A stretch of DNA of 64,000 nucleotides from [Clostridium] polysaccharolyticum (GCF_900111595.1 NZ_FOHN01000010.1:45620-109619), one strand, 5' to 3'; numbered from the stretch's first letter, positions 37,696 to 48,245 are shown. Notes: a model not told the origin generated them from the letters alone. Numbers and translations: made by a program.

Positions 37696-37906
37696 TCTTT
37701 GGATAGCATAAAATAACAGGACTACCACTAGACTGCCTTTTAGGCACTTTAAAAGGATAAATGTAATAGTTATCGTTAATGGGATTATAAAAAGTAAATA
37801 TATTAAGGGATAAATATAAGAAAGATAAGTAGAAAAGATTGTAAAATAAAAAGAAAAGTAATGTTGAAGAGGCATGGCTTGGTTATAATTTGGAGGAAAA
37901 AGAGAG

Positions 37907-39760
37907 ATGATTAACATTCGTAAATTAGAAAGTGAACTGTGGGAGTCCGCAGATTTATTAAGAGCAGGATCAAAACTCACATCAAACCAATATTGCATGC
38001 CAGTGCTTGGTCTTATTTTCCTGCGTTACGCCTATAGCAGATTTAAAATGGTAGAGGCTGAAATCTTAAAAGGCAGACCATCTAGAGGTGGACGTGTAAT
38101 GCCTGTGGAGGCAAGTGACTTTGCAGCAAAGAGTGCATTATATCTTCCAAAGGAAGCACAGTATGATTATTTATTAAATCTTCCAGAAAATATTGCTGAC
38201 GCCGGACTTGTTAATAAAGACGGTCACAAGATGAATAGTTTAGGTGAAGTGGTCAACAATGCTATGCAACTCATTGAAGAACAGAGTGAACAGTTAGTTG
38301 GGGTACTTCCAAAAAGTTACACGGATTTCTCTGATGAACTTTTATCAGAGCTTCTTCGTATATTTAATAACTCTGCCCTTGATGAAGTTGGCGGAGATAT
38401 TATTGGAAGAATTTATGAGTATTTCTTAAATAAATTTGCGAAGAACATTGCATCAGATGATGGTGTTTTCTTCACACCTAAATCTCTTGTAAAGATGATT
38501 GTAAATATTATCGAGCCTACAGGTGGTGTATTACTTGATCCGGCTTGTGGTTCAGGTGGTATGTTTATTCAGTCTGGCGATTTTGTAAATGCCGCAGGAA
38601 TGAATGCTAATAGCACTATGACTTTCTATGGCCAGGAAAAGGTGGAATATAATGCTCAGCTTTGCCTTATGAATATGGCGGTTCATGGTCTTGCTGGTGT
38701 TATTAAATCGGGAGATGAAGCAAACAGCTTTTATCATGATGCTCATAACCTTGACGGTTCCTGTGATTATGTAATGGCTAATCCGCCATTTAATGTAGAT
38801 AAGGTAAAAGCAGAGTCTTGTGAAAGTGCAAAGCGTCTTCCTTTTGGTATGCCGGGTGTAAATAAGAATAAAGAGGTAGGAAACGGTAACTACCTTTGGA
38901 TTTCGTATTTCTATAGCTATCTTAATGAAAAAGGACGTGCTGGTTTTGTTATGGCTTCATCTGCTACAGATAGCCAAGGTAAAGATAAAGATATCAGGGA
39001 AAGCCTGGTTAAGACTGGTCATGTAGATGCAATGATTAGTGTAGGTAATAACTTTTTCTATACTAAGTCATTACCTTGCTCACTTTGGTTCTTTGATAAG
39101 GGGAAGGCTGATGCCATCAAGGATAAGGTGCTCTTTATTGATGCCCGTAACTATTACACAGTAGTTGACCGTACACTTAACGAATGGTCTGAATGGCAGC
39201 TTAAAAATATGAATGCGATTGTATGGCTTTATCGTGGAGAGATTGATAAATATAATGCTCTTCTTGATGAGTATCGTACTGTTCTTGGAAGTGATAAGCC
39301 TTTCGCAGAACAGGTACATGAACTTTCCGAGAAAGCAAAGGTCCTTAGAGCGGAAGCTAAGAAGGCTGTTGAGGCAGCTGACAGGGGAGATAGGAAAAAG
39401 ACTCAAGAAGAATACGATACAAAGCTTGCTGAGCTCACAGAAGTGCTTACAGTGGCCAAGGAAGCAAACTGGCTCTATGAGAAGTTCGGCGATGGTGAGT
39501 ATCATGACATCCTTGGACTTTGCAAGGTTGCATATACAACTGATGAAGCTAAAGGTGATGATAAAGACGGTATAAGTATAGAAGAAAAGGGATGGTCACT
39601 TACACCAGGAGCGTATGTAGGAGTAGCACCAGTAGAAGATGATGGCGTGGACTTTGAAGAGAGAATGTCAGAAATCCATAGAGAGCTTCTTTCACTTCAA
39701 GCAGAATCAAATGATTTGATGGATACTATCTCACAGAATATGAAGGAGATGGGGCTATGA
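37907..39760 (+). CDS. hsdM: Type I RM methyltransferase subunit HsdM (system 2)
   Basis: Adenine methyltransferase subunit of a second, different Type I system. The HsdM_N domain (about 5-170) is followed by DPACGSGGMF (211-220) and NPPFNVDKV (292-300). At 617 residues it is longer than HsdM of system 1 because of a charged, probably coiled-coil insertion around residues 430-520 (YNALLDEYRTVLG to ELTEVLTVAKEA). TTTGGAGG upstream fits the ATG. Its stop overlaps the start of hsdS (ATGA). Low similarity to system 1 suggests a separate origin. Confidence 0.95.
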   Translation: MINIRKLESELWESADLLRAGSKLTSNQYCMPVLGLIFLRYAYSRFKMVEAEILKGRPSRGGRVMPVEASDFAAKSALYLPKEAQYDYLLNLPENIADAGLVNKDGHKMNSLGEVVNNAMQLIEEQSEQLVGVLPKSYTDFSDELLSELLRIFNNSALDEVGGDIIGRIYEYFLNKFAKNIASDDGVFFTPKSLVKMIVNIIEPTGGVLLDPACGSGGMFIQSGDFVNAAGMNANSTMTFYGQEKVEYNAQLCLMNMAVHGLAGVIKSGDEANSFYHDAHNLDGSCDYVMANPPFNVDKVKAESCESAKRLPFGMPGVNKNKEVGNGNYLWISYFYSYLNEKGRAGFVMASSATDSQGKDKDIRESLVKTGHVDAMISVGNNFFYTKSLPCSLWFFDKGKADAIKDKVLFIDARNYYTVVDRTLNEWSEWQLKNMNAIVWLYRGEIDKYNALLDEYRTVLGSDKPFAEQVHELSEKAKVLRAEAKKAVEAADRGDRKKTQEEYDTKLAELTEVLTVAKEANWLYEKFGDGEYHDILGLCKVAYTTDEAKGDDKDGISIEEKGWSLTPGAYVGVAPVEDDGVDFEERMSEIHRELLSLQAESNDLMDTISQNMKEMGL

Positions 39761-41028
39761 GTTGGGAAGAAAAGGTATTAGGACAAATTTCAATTAATAT
39801 TCAAACGGGCCCGTTTGGTTCTCAACTTCACCAATCGGACTACTCAGAAGTTGGAACGCCTGTTGTAATGCCAAAGGATCTTATAAATGGAAAAATATCC
39901 GAAGAATCAATAGCAAGGGTCTCAAAAGAACATGTTGAAAGATTAAGTCGACACAAAATTGAGGTTGGTGATATTTTGTATTCTCGCAGAGGGGATGTTG
40001 GAAGGTGTGCGTTTACAACAGAGCGAGAAAAAGATTGGTTATGTGGAACAGGTTGTTTAAGAGTCACTGTTGATAAAGAACAGGCAAATCCAAGATTTGT
40101 TTTCTTTCAATTACAAAAGCCTGAAACTATAGGATGGGTTGTAAACCATGCTGTTGGAGCAACCATGTTAAATCTTAACACATCCATTTTAAATGATGTT
40201 CCAATAACTGTTCCAGATATTGAAACACAAGATAAGATAGTTTCAATACTATCTGCATATGACGACCTCATCGAAAACAACCAGAAGCAAATCAAGCTTC
40301 TTGAAGAAGCTGCACAGCGTTTGTATAAGGAATGGTTTGTAGATTTGCATTTTCCGGGATACGAGGATGTGAAGGTTGTTGATGGTGTGCCGGAGGGGTG
40401 GAGAAATGTACCACTTCGCAACATGATTTCATTTGACATTGGAGGCGGATGGGGCGAAGAGAACATAAAAGATAATAGTGACAAACCAGCATATGTAATT
40501 CGAGGAACAGATCTTCACGGAATTACACACGGAGAAATGTTATCTATACCGTTTAGGTTTCATACAAAAAGCAATTTAGCTTCAAGAATGTTACAAGATG
40601 GAGATATAGTATTTGAAGTATCTGGAGGTAGTAAAACTGAAGGGGTTGCAAGAACATTATTAATTAGACAAGAAATGCTTGAAGTATATGGCAGTCCTGT
40701 CATGTGTGCAAGTTTCTGTAAGTTGGTACGAGTTTCAGAATTATTGTATTCTCAATATTTGTATGATACATTCCAATATCTCCGTTCGAGTGGGAAAACA
40801 ACGGAGTTTGATAAGAAAAGTGCAAGTAGTATTGTAAATTATCGTTGGAAAGATTTCTTATCACAGCAGAAGATATTTGTTCCACCCTCTTCTGTTATGG
40901 AAATATACAATAGCTTAGCTGAAAACTATTATTATCAGGTAATAAACCTTTCAAAACAAATAGAATGTTTACGAAATGCTCGTGATCGTTTGTTACCTAA
41001 ATTAATGAGTAGAGAAATTGAAGTATAA
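39757..41028 (+). CDS. hsdS: Type I RM specificity subunit HsdS (system 2)
   Basis: DNA-recognition subunit with two target-recognition domains (about 1-160 and 215-365) around a central helix (SAYDDLIENNQKQIKLLEEA, then RLYKEWFVDLHFPGYE) and a C-terminal helix ending RDRLLPKLMSREIEV. 423 residues, full length. Starts inside the hsdM stop (ATGA overlap), so translation is coupled. The recognition site is not readable. Confidence 0.94.
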   Translation: MSWEEKVLGQISINIQTGPFGSQLHQSDYSEVGTPVVMPKDLINGKISEESIARVSKEHVERLSRHKIEVGDILYSRRGDVGRCAFTTEREKDWLCGTGCLRVTVDKEQANPRFVFFQLQKPETIGWVVNHAVGATMLNLNTSILNDVPITVPDIETQDKIVSILSAYDDLIENNQKQIKLLEEAAQRLYKEWFVDLHFPGYEDVKVVDGVPEGWRNVPLRNMISFDIGGGWGEENIKDNSDKPAYVIRGTDLHGITHGEMLSIPFRFHTKSNLASRMLQDGDIVFEVSGGSKTEGVARTLLIRQEMLEVYGSPVMCASFCKLVRVSELLYSQYLYDTFQYLRSSGKTTEFDKKSASSIVNYRWKDFLSQQKIFVPPSSVMEIYNSLAENYYYQVINLSKQIECLRNARDRLLPKLMSREIEV

Positions 41029-41043
41029 AGGAGGTGTCATTTC

Positions 41044-44000
41044 ATGAGCTATGATTATTCCGAAAATATCCTCGTGCAGGAGAGTGCCGGCAATCTACTC
41101 CGTGATGAGCTGGGCTGGGATGTCAAGTTTGCTTATAATACTGAAGCTTTGGGCAAAAATGGCACCTTCGGCAGAAAAAGTTATAAAGAAATACTCTTGC
41201 TTCGTTATTTTAAGGAAGCATTAAAGAAATTCAATCCTTGGATTAATGAGGAACAGATAAATGAAGCTCAGAAAACATTGGAAAACAGGCTGTCTACCTC
41301 ATCCCTTCTGCAGGTAAATGAGGAGAAGTATTTTCTTATACGTGATGGCATTCCAGTTACGGTGAAAAAGCCTAATGGAAAGACTGAAACCAAGAAAGCT
41401 ACCATGATTGATTTTCAAAATCCAGAGAATAACTATTTCCTTGCTATAAAGGAACTTAAGATTCATGGTGATTTATATCGTAGAAGAACAGATATCGTAG
41501 GTTTTGTAAATGGTATTCCACTTCTATTTGTTGAGCTTAAAAAGAATACGGTAGATGTACAAAATGCATATGATGATAACTATACAGATTATCAGGATAC
41601 TATTCCTCATCTGTTTTATTATAATGCATTCCTTATGCTTTCTAATGGAACAGAGGCAAAGGTAGGAACGCTAGGAAGCAAGTTTGAATTCTTTCATGAG
41701 TGGAAGCGTCTTGCTGAGGAAGATGAAGGTAGTGTGGCTCTTGAGACTATGCTTCGTGGTATTTGTAAAAAAGGGAACTTTCTTGATTTATTTGAGAATT
41801 TCATTCTTTATGACCATTCTAATGGTTACACTGCAAAAATACTTGCTCGTAACCATCAGTACCTTGGTGTAAATGAGGCTATGAAAGCCTATGCGGCACG
41901 AAAGCTTAATGATGGTAAGTTGGGTGTATTCTGGCATACACAAGGTTCCGGCAAGAGTTATTCAATGGTATTCTTTGCAAAAAAGGTACGCAGAAAGATG
42001 GAGGGTACACCGACTTTCGTTATTCTTACAGATCGTGATGAACTTAATACACAGATTAGCGATACCTTTGAGAATTGTGGGGTTCTTGGAAAAGATATAA
42101 AGGCTTCACAGTTTATTGCTACAAGTGGTAATGACCTTGTAAGTAAACTGCAGGGAAACCCAAGTTTTATCTTTACGTTGATACAGAAGTTTAATAAGTC
42201 AAATGAAACACCTATATATCCTGATCACGATATCATCATTGTGTCTGATGAAGCACACCGTAGTCAGTATGGTATCTTTGCCGATAATATGATGAAATTG
42301 TTACCTACTGCTGCACGTATCGGCTTTACAGGTACACCTCTGCTTTCAAGTGACAACATTACAGCTCGTACATTTGGTGGATATGTATCAGTCTATGACT
42401 TTAAAAGAGCCGTTGAAGATGGTGCTACCGTACCTCTTTATTATGAAAATCGTGGTGAAAAGATTGTTGATCTGCATAATCCTGAAATTACAGATCAGAT
42501 CCTTGATGCCATTGAAAATGCAGACCTTGATGTAGACCAACAGGATAAACTTGAAGCTGAATTTGCAAAAGAAATACACTTACTCACAGCCGAGCCTAGA
42601 TTAAAATCTATTGCACGAGACTTTGTGAATCACTATTCTGATTTGTGGACAAGTGGTAAAGCCATGTTTGTCTGCTTGAATAAGGTTACCTGTGTTCGTA
42701 TGTATAATTTTGTACAAAAATACTGGAAAGAAGAAATAAAGAACCTTAAAGACAAAATAAAAACTGCATCTCAGCAGGAAGCTAAAGAGCTTGAGCATAA
42801 ACTGAAATGGATGCAAGAAACTGAGATGGCCGTTGTAATTAGTCAGGAGCAAAATGAGATACAGACTTTCAAGAAATGGGATTTGGACATCAAATATCAT
42901 AGAGCAAAGATGGAAAAGCGTGAGTTAGATAAGGAATTTAAAGATTCTAAGAATCCTCTGCGTGTAGTATTTGTCTGTGCTATGTGGTTGACAGGATTTG
43001 ATGTCAAGTGCCTATCTTGCCTATATCTTGATAAGCCGTTGAAGGCACATACTCTTATGCAGACAATAGCACGTGCTAATCGTGTAGATGAGGGTAAGAG
43101 TAACGGTTTGATTATTGATTATATTGGTATTGTAAAGGCTCTTAGAAAAGCTCTTGCTGACTATACAGCTAATGTTGGTGGAAGTGGCGGTAGTGATCCT
43201 ACTGTAGATAAGGATGAGCTCATTGCTCGTATTATAGAGACTATAGGAAAAGCTAAAGATTTCTTGTATGAGAATGATTTCGATTTGGAAATGCTTATTG
43301 ATGCATATGATTTTACGAAACTTTCTTATTTACAAGAAGCTGCTAATGCTGTGTGTGGCTCCATTGAAGATAAGAAGACTTTCTCTACATATGCGTCTGA
43401 GCTGAACCGTCTTATGAAGTACACTGACCGTGATGATATTACCGGTCACACACGCAAACAATATGAAGCTATTTCAGCTATTTATGCTGAGTTACAGAAA
43501 AAGAGAAAGCACATCAATACTACTGATCTGATGATTCAGATAAATGGTATTATTAGTTCTCATGTACAAATTGAATCAACTCCGATGATGGTTCGTGAAC
43601 AACCACGTAGATTTGATATCAGTGCTATTGATTTTGACTTGCTACGTAGAGAATTTGCAAAGGTAAAGACTAAGAACTTAGTACTCAAAGACTTAGAGGA
43701 AGTGATCCAGCAAAGACTCGAAGCGATGCTTTTTACTAATCCTGATCGTATTAATTATTATGAGCGTTATCAGAAGATTATTACAGATTACAATGCTGAG
43801 CAGGACAGAGCCACTATAGAAAAGACATTTATGGACTTGATGGATCTTGCTAATCAGATGAGTAAAGAGGAACAAAGATACGCTCGTGAAGGTTTCACCA
43901 GTGACGAAGAGCTTTCGTTATACGATATGTTATTCCGTGATGACCTGAGCAAGAACGATATTAAAAAGCTGAAAGAAGTCGCCACCTCACTGCTTCAGAA

Positions 44001-44187
44001 GATTAAAAGCAAGATTGCTACTCTTGATCACTGGGCTGACAAGCCAGAGACAAAAGCAGAGGTTGATAATCTTATTCGTGATACACTTTGGGCAGAGCTT
44101 CCTGAGTGTTATGACGAGGTTAGTATCTCATCTTATAGGCAGCAGATTTATGAGTATGTTTATACGAGATATAGAAGTGTGGCGTAA
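41044..44187 (+). CDS. hsdR: Type I restriction endonuclease/translocase HsdR (system 2)
   Basis: Nuclease and motor of system 2. Nuclease residues D150, E164 and K166 lie in RRRTDIVGF and LLFVELKKN. Helicase motifs are TQGSGKS (299-305), DEAH (402-405), GFTGTP and LMQTIARANRVD. A helical C-terminal domain completes the 1047 residues. AAAGGAGG precedes the ATG; the gene follows hsdS by 15 bases. Intact. Confidence 0.95.
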   Translation: MSYDYSENILVQESAGNLLRDELGWDVKFAYNTEALGKNGTFGRKSYKEILLLRYFKEALKKFNPWINEEQINEAQKTLENRLSTSSLLQVNEEKYFLIRDGIPVTVKKPNGKTETKKATMIDFQNPENNYFLAIKELKIHGDLYRRRTDIVGFVNGIPLLFVELKKNTVDVQNAYDDNYTDYQDTIPHLFYYNAFLMLSNGTEAKVGTLGSKFEFFHEWKRLAEEDEGSVALETMLRGICKKGNFLDLFENFILYDHSNGYTAKILARNHQYLGVNEAMKAYAARKLNDGKLGVFWHTQGSGKSYSMVFFAKKVRRKMEGTPTFVILTDRDELNTQISDTFENCGVLGKDIKASQFIATSGNDLVSKLQGNPSFIFTLIQKFNKSNETPIYPDHDIIIVSDEAHRSQYGIFADNMMKLLPTAARIGFTGTPLLSSDNITARTFGGYVSVYDFKRAVEDGATVPLYYENRGEKIVDLHNPEITDQILDAIENADLDVDQQDKLEAEFAKEIHLLTAEPRLKSIARDFVNHYSDLWTSGKAMFVCLNKVTCVRMYNFVQKYWKEEIKNLKDKIKTASQQEAKELEHKLKWMQETEMAVVISQEQNEIQTFKKWDLDIKYHRAKMEKRELDKEFKDSKNPLRVVFVCAMWLTGFDVKCLSCLYLDKPLKAHTLMQTIARANRVDEGKSNGLIIDYIGIVKALRKALADYTANVGGSGGSDPTVDKDELIARIIETIGKAKDFLYENDFDLEMLIDAYDFTKLSYLQEAANAVCGSIEDKKTFSTYASELNRLMKYTDRDDITGHTRKQYEAISAIYAELQKKRKHINTTDLMIQINGIISSHVQIESTPMMVREQPRRFDISAIDFDLLRREFAKVKTKNLVLKDLEEVIQQRLEAMLFTNPDRINYYERYQKIITDYNAEQDRATIEKTFMDLMDLANQMSKEEQRYAREGFTSDEELSLYDMLFRDDLSKNDIKKLKEVATSLLQKIKSKIATLDHWADKPETKAEVDNLIRDTLWAELPECYDEVSISSYRQQIYEYVYTRYRSVA

Positions 44188-44221
44188 GCTGCTGAGATTT
44201 TGAGCGAAGGGAGAATGAAAA

Positions 44222-44423
44222 ATGCATGGAAAAGCTATAGAATTGTTCCTGGATAATGTAAAGATTTTAATAAATGCATTAGGATATAAGGTATTAGAGC
44301 CATATCGACAGAAAGATAGTGACAATAAGAGCCAAGATGAAAACCTTTTATACTTTAAATTGGAAAACCAAAGATGGAGTAACACTAAAGGAACTAGAAA
44401 AAATCTTAAATAAATGTGGATAA
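44222..44423 (+). pseudogene. Small unrecognised reading frame, possibly frameshifted
   Basis: The frame from ATG 44222 reads MHGKAIELFLDNVKILINAL and continues to 44413. A second frame from ATG 44337 (MKTFYTLNWKTKDGVTLKEL, ending KILNKCG) to 44423 looks more protein-like at the end. Together they may be one broken gene of about 65 residues, or two peptides. Nothing else is seen between hsdR and 44531. Confidence 0.3.
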
Positions 44424-44530
44424 CTTTAAGAATAAAAATTCTTAAGTTTGTATAAAGCTAAAGACAATGGAGTATTGGATAAGGGGCTAGATATATCGAA
44501 TAGTACTATTAAAGAAAAGGAAGTAATGCT

Positions 44531-45514
44531 ATGTACATAAAAATGGACAACAGTGGTGTTGAGGATGTTTGTTACGAGCAGGAACATGTTGAAAAAGTTC
44601 TAGCTGAAATTAAAAAGAACTTTGATGGTTACTTTATGCGTTTTTTAGATTCAACTGCAGGTAAGGGTGTCTCACTAGAGAGTTTTCAAGGCCTTCAGAA
44701 AAAATTGGGGGTTGAAATAAGTCAGAAAAAGAAGAACAATGATTTAACCAACAATTATAAGACTATTATAAAAGAGGCTATTGATGATTTTGAAAAAGAT
44801 TGTAAGGATTATAAAAAGATATTCAGGCAAGAATGGTTAGAAGATCTTGATGAGGATGCTGATTTTTTTAAGTCAAAAACATTAAGAAATGAGTGCCCGA
44901 TTATTAGAAAGACGCTTGCTAATAAAAAAGCAAAAGAGCTTGATAAATATCGTGCCAGTTTTTCAAAAGCAGATGCGGACTGGTTGCTTAGTGTCGTTGC
45001 TAATCTTTGTGAATTTGGAGATGAGTATAGCAAAAAGTATGATCCAAAAACATATGAAGACAAAAAGACATACAAGGATCTAGACATGGAGCTTCTTGAT
45101 ACAGATGACTATACTGCCTTCGGAGTTATAGGCGGTGGAATAAAAACACACATGTTGTATAAGGTTCATCCAGCAATATTTCCGAATCGTAGTAGAAGTG
45201 CAATCTGGGCGTTATGGTATCTTACTAATAAAGAAACATTTGGCTGCAAGACTGATTCAGAATTTCTGATGATCGACTTAGGCAAAAGCATCACACAGCA
45301 GAATTATTTCTACCCATATCAATTATTTGCTTTCTATGCATTTGAAATATATAAGCTGCTTCGTGATAAGGCTACAGAGTATAAAGCATATATAAATCCT
45401 GATTATCGATATGTCATTGTTGACGCTTTTTTGGAATATATAGCAAAGGAGCATGATAGTGAGATTTCATTTTTGAAGTCACAGATCAGAGACGGAGGTA
45501 TGAGTTATGCTTGA
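44531..45514 (+). CDS. Unknown 327-residue protein coupled to a RecQ-like helicase
   Basis: I do not recognise the family. The protein is soluble and without signal or membrane helix. The N-terminal 170 residues are charged and helical (EKVLAEIKKNFDGYFMRFLD, many Lys/Asp/Glu). The C-terminal part (about 205-320) looks globular with aromatic residues (GGGIKTHMLYKVHPAIFPNR, SRSAIWALWYLTNK, QNYFYPYQLFAFYAFEIYKL). AAGGAAG lies before the ATG. Its last codons overlap the start of the helicase gene by 8 bases, so the two are translated together and probably work as partners. The setting between restriction systems suggests defence. Confidence 0.7.
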   Translation: MYIKMDNSGVEDVCYEQEHVEKVLAEIKKNFDGYFMRFLDSTAGKGVSLESFQGLQKKLGVEISQKKKNNDLTNNYKTIIKEAIDDFEKDCKDYKKIFRQEWLEDLDEDADFFKSKTLRNECPIIRKTLANKKAKELDKYRASFSKADADWLLSVVANLCEFGDEYSKKYDPKTYEDKKTYKDLDMELLDTDDYTAFGVIGGGIKTHMLYKVHPAIFPNRSRSAIWALWYLTNKETFGCKTDSEFLMIDLGKSITQQNYFYPYQLFAFYAFEIYKLLRDKATEYKAYINPDYRYVIVDAFLEYIAKEHDSEISFLKSQIRDGGMSYA

Positions 45515-47480
45515 CTTGGATAAAGATTTTAAGGAGTTTTTTCCTAGGTTTGAATTTACACTTTCTGATATGCAAAAGAAGGTAATCACGAATGTTGTAG
45601 AGAATGATAGCACACTTTGTATTATGCCGACCGGTAGTGGAAAGTCTGTTGTATATTGGATGGCAGCAACAGAGCTTAAGGGTATAAGCATTGTTATATC
45701 ACCACTAACAGCACTAATCGAAGAACAGGTACAAAAAATTGAAAGTCATGGTTATGAGACTCTTAAGATACATGGTGGTATAGATGCCTTAAAACAAATG
45801 AGCATTTTGTCTGATTTTGCAAATGGAAAAATAAATCCTAAGTTTATATTTGCAAGTCCAGAAAAGATTGCTACAGATGGCTATTTTGAATATTGTCTAA
45901 GGAAGCGTAAGGATGAAATCAATCTTATCGTAATTGATGAAGTGCACTGTGTAAGTCAGTGGGGTATGAGTTTTAGACCGTTCTATAAACGTATTCCAGA
46001 ATTCCTAGATAACCTTTATGGTGAAGGAAAATGGGCACGAATTCTTGCATTGACAGCAACACTTAATCCGAGGGAACTAACAGATATTTGTAATGCATTT
46101 AAGATAAAGAAAGAGAATATTATTAAACAGACTATTCTCATGCGAAATGAAATACAGCTTCATGTTATGAAGTTTATTAATGAGACTGAGAAGGAAGAGA
46201 AGTTCTGGAAACTCATCAAAATGCATAAGGAAGAAAAGATCCTTGTATATTTGTACCGAAAGAAAGGTGATAGAGGCGTTGATGGTCTGACGCAGACTGC
46301 TTTGGATAAAGGATATAAGGCTGCATTATTCCACGGAGATATGACGGCCAAAGGACGTATGGAGGTCGTTGAGCAGTTTAAGAATAATGAAGTAAATATA
46401 GTATTTGCTACTAATGCTTTTGGTATGGGAATAGATATACCAGATATCAGAGTAGTTATTCATTTTATGATTCCTGAATCTGCAGAGCAGTATTATCAGG
46501 AGGTTGGAAGAGCAGCACGTGATGGTGACGGTGCGAATGCATATCTTCTATATTCAAATAAGAATATTGATGTGAAAAGAACACATTTTATAGATAGGTC
46601 TTTCCCGACTGAAGATAAGCTTCGTGAGGTTTATAAAAATATCGGTAAGAGGACTGGATGCAGGGTTTTATCGTATTTTGATAATGAGGATATTCAAGAA
46701 TGTCTACCTTATTACATGAAGAGTGGTCTTATTAAAATTCTAGGAAAGGGATTCTCAGGTTTATCTGAATTTTACGATATTAAGGATTCTAACCTACAAA
46801 AGTATTATGACAGCACGGAAGCAAAAGGTTATGTAAAGACTATGAAAAAGAATGATTTAACACCTAAAGAATTATCTGAGGCTGTTTATAGTGCTGTTCT
46901 TAACGGAGATGCAAAGTTAAAAAAGGCATTAGAGCGTTGGCTTATAATAGAAGTTGCTGATAAAGAAATATCAGATGAACGCATGAGAATAATGCTAGAT
47001 GATATTGAAGAAAAGAAAAAATACAAACATGGACTTTTGGACTACTTCGTTTACTTGATAGAAGATAATAAGAATACGCAGCATTTGCATCAGGAGATAG
47101 CACGCTATCTTGGCATGGAAAAATATTATTTAAAATGCATTTACAAAACATTAGATGGTAATCAGGTAAGGAGTAAATCAGAAGTAATAATATGCGATCT
47201 GCTTGCTAAAGCTGGTATTAAGTACGAGTATGAGAAACTTCTCGAATATGAGCTGGGTAAAAATATCAACCCCGATTTTACCATTTTTCTTGATAATGGA
47301 AAGGAGCTTTATTGGGAGCATATTGGAATGCTTGGACTAGAGGAGTACAGCAAAAACTGGTCTAACAAGCTAGATATATATGAGAAATACTTTCCGGATC
47401 AGTTACTTAAAACATATGAGAGTGGAGTAATATCAAATGATGCAGAGAAGTTAATTGATAAGATAAAGAATATGATGTAA
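45507..47480 (+). CDS. RecQ-like SF2 helicase with C-terminal nuclease-like domain
   Basis: DNA helicase of the RecQ-like branch: PTGSGKS (41-47), DEVH (144-147), TAT (183-185), FATNAFGMGID (300-310) and motif VI QEVGRAARDG (331-340). A middle helical region (about 370-540) replaces the usual RQC/HRDC order as far as I can see. Residues about 554-635 form a PD-(D/E)XK-like domain (RSKSEVIICDLL, NINPDFTIF with D590, YWEHIGMLG with E604), a type seen at the end of other helicases. GGAGG lies inside the end of the upstream gene, and translation is coupled. Its stop falls exactly where the duplicated ImmA sequence begins. Confidence 0.88.
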   Translation: MLDLDKDFKEFFPRFEFTLSDMQKKVITNVVENDSTLCIMPTGSGKSVVYWMAATELKGISIVISPLTALIEEQVQKIESHGYETLKIHGGIDALKQMSILSDFANGKINPKFIFASPEKIATDGYFEYCLRKRKDEINLIVIDEVHCVSQWGMSFRPFYKRIPEFLDNLYGEGKWARILALTATLNPRELTDICNAFKIKKENIIKQTILMRNEIQLHVMKFINETEKEEKFWKLIKMHKEEKILVYLYRKKGDRGVDGLTQTALDKGYKAALFHGDMTAKGRMEVVEQFKNNEVNIVFATNAFGMGIDIPDIRVVIHFMIPESAEQYYQEVGRAARDGDGANAYLLYSNKNIDVKRTHFIDRSFPTEDKLREVYKNIGKRTGCRVLSYFDNEDIQECLPYYMKSGLIKILGKGFSGLSEFYDIKDSNLQKYYDSTEAKGYVKTMKKNDLTPKELSEAVYSAVLNGDAKLKKALERWLIIEVADKEISDERMRIMLDDIEEKKKYKHGLLDYFVYLIEDNKNTQHLHQEIARYLGMEKYYLKCIYKTLDGNQVRSKSEVIICDLLAKAGIKYEYEKLLEYELGKNINPDFTIFLDNGKELYWEHIGMLGLEEYSKNWSNKLDIYEKYFPDQLLKTYESGVISNDAEKLIDKIKNMM

Positions 47481-48245
47481 TAGATAGAAATGAAATAGAG
47501 ATAATTACTACTCTGGGAACAATTCTTATTAACCCAGATGTTTATTTTATGCGTAATACTGGTACGGCTAATAATACAATAATTCATGGATGTGTTCATT
47601 GGGATCGGCATAGAAAGGCATTTGAATTATTGAGTCTACTAGAAGGAACGGCCAAGCATATATCATGTGAAATTGTCGAAGGTGAGTATAATGGAATTGC
47701 TCCTAGCGAGTCAGCACTTAAATGGATGGAGTGGCAAGCAAATCAGCTTGCTCCTCGTATTCTTATGCAAAAGAAAACTACCGTAAAAATGTATGGACAG
47801 CTGCTTAAAAATGAATTTTTAATGCACCCAATTAGAAGATACGCTGAGACACTACAAGTAGTTGAAAATTGCCGAGTATTTTGCTGTATCTCACCTTGCA
47901 GCAAAACTTAGATTAATTGAATTGGGATATGAAGAGGCAGAAGGCACCTTTGTATATTGTGAGGGTAGGGGGCTTTCCACGTATGCCTTTAGGAAAGATA
48001 CTATAGATAAGAATTACAGCTTTGTTATAGATGAAGACAATCTTATTCGTAATATCTTAATGAACCCTGAATTGACTGAATTATATTCTAAGGGCATTGT
48101 TGTTTATGCAAATGGGATGCTTTGCTTCAATGCTCCAAAGTATGTAATGTTTAATGAGAACGGACGATATATACTAACGGATTATGCTTTAGAGCACGTT
48201 GATGAGTGTTGTTTCATAATTTACTTAACAGGAAAAGACATGTAA
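47475..48245 (+). pseudogene. Broken ImmA/IrrE-type metallopeptidase copy
   Basis: Homologous over about 740 bases to 57799-58540 of the fuller gene. It starts abruptly at the shared ATGATGTAATAGA that contains the helicase stop. The metal motif HECVH has become HGCVH (Glu to Gly), and there is a frameshift near 47865 that moves the reading from the frame ending at 47911 to the one starting at 47862. The similarity ends near 48213. Not expected to be active. Confidence 0.88.
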
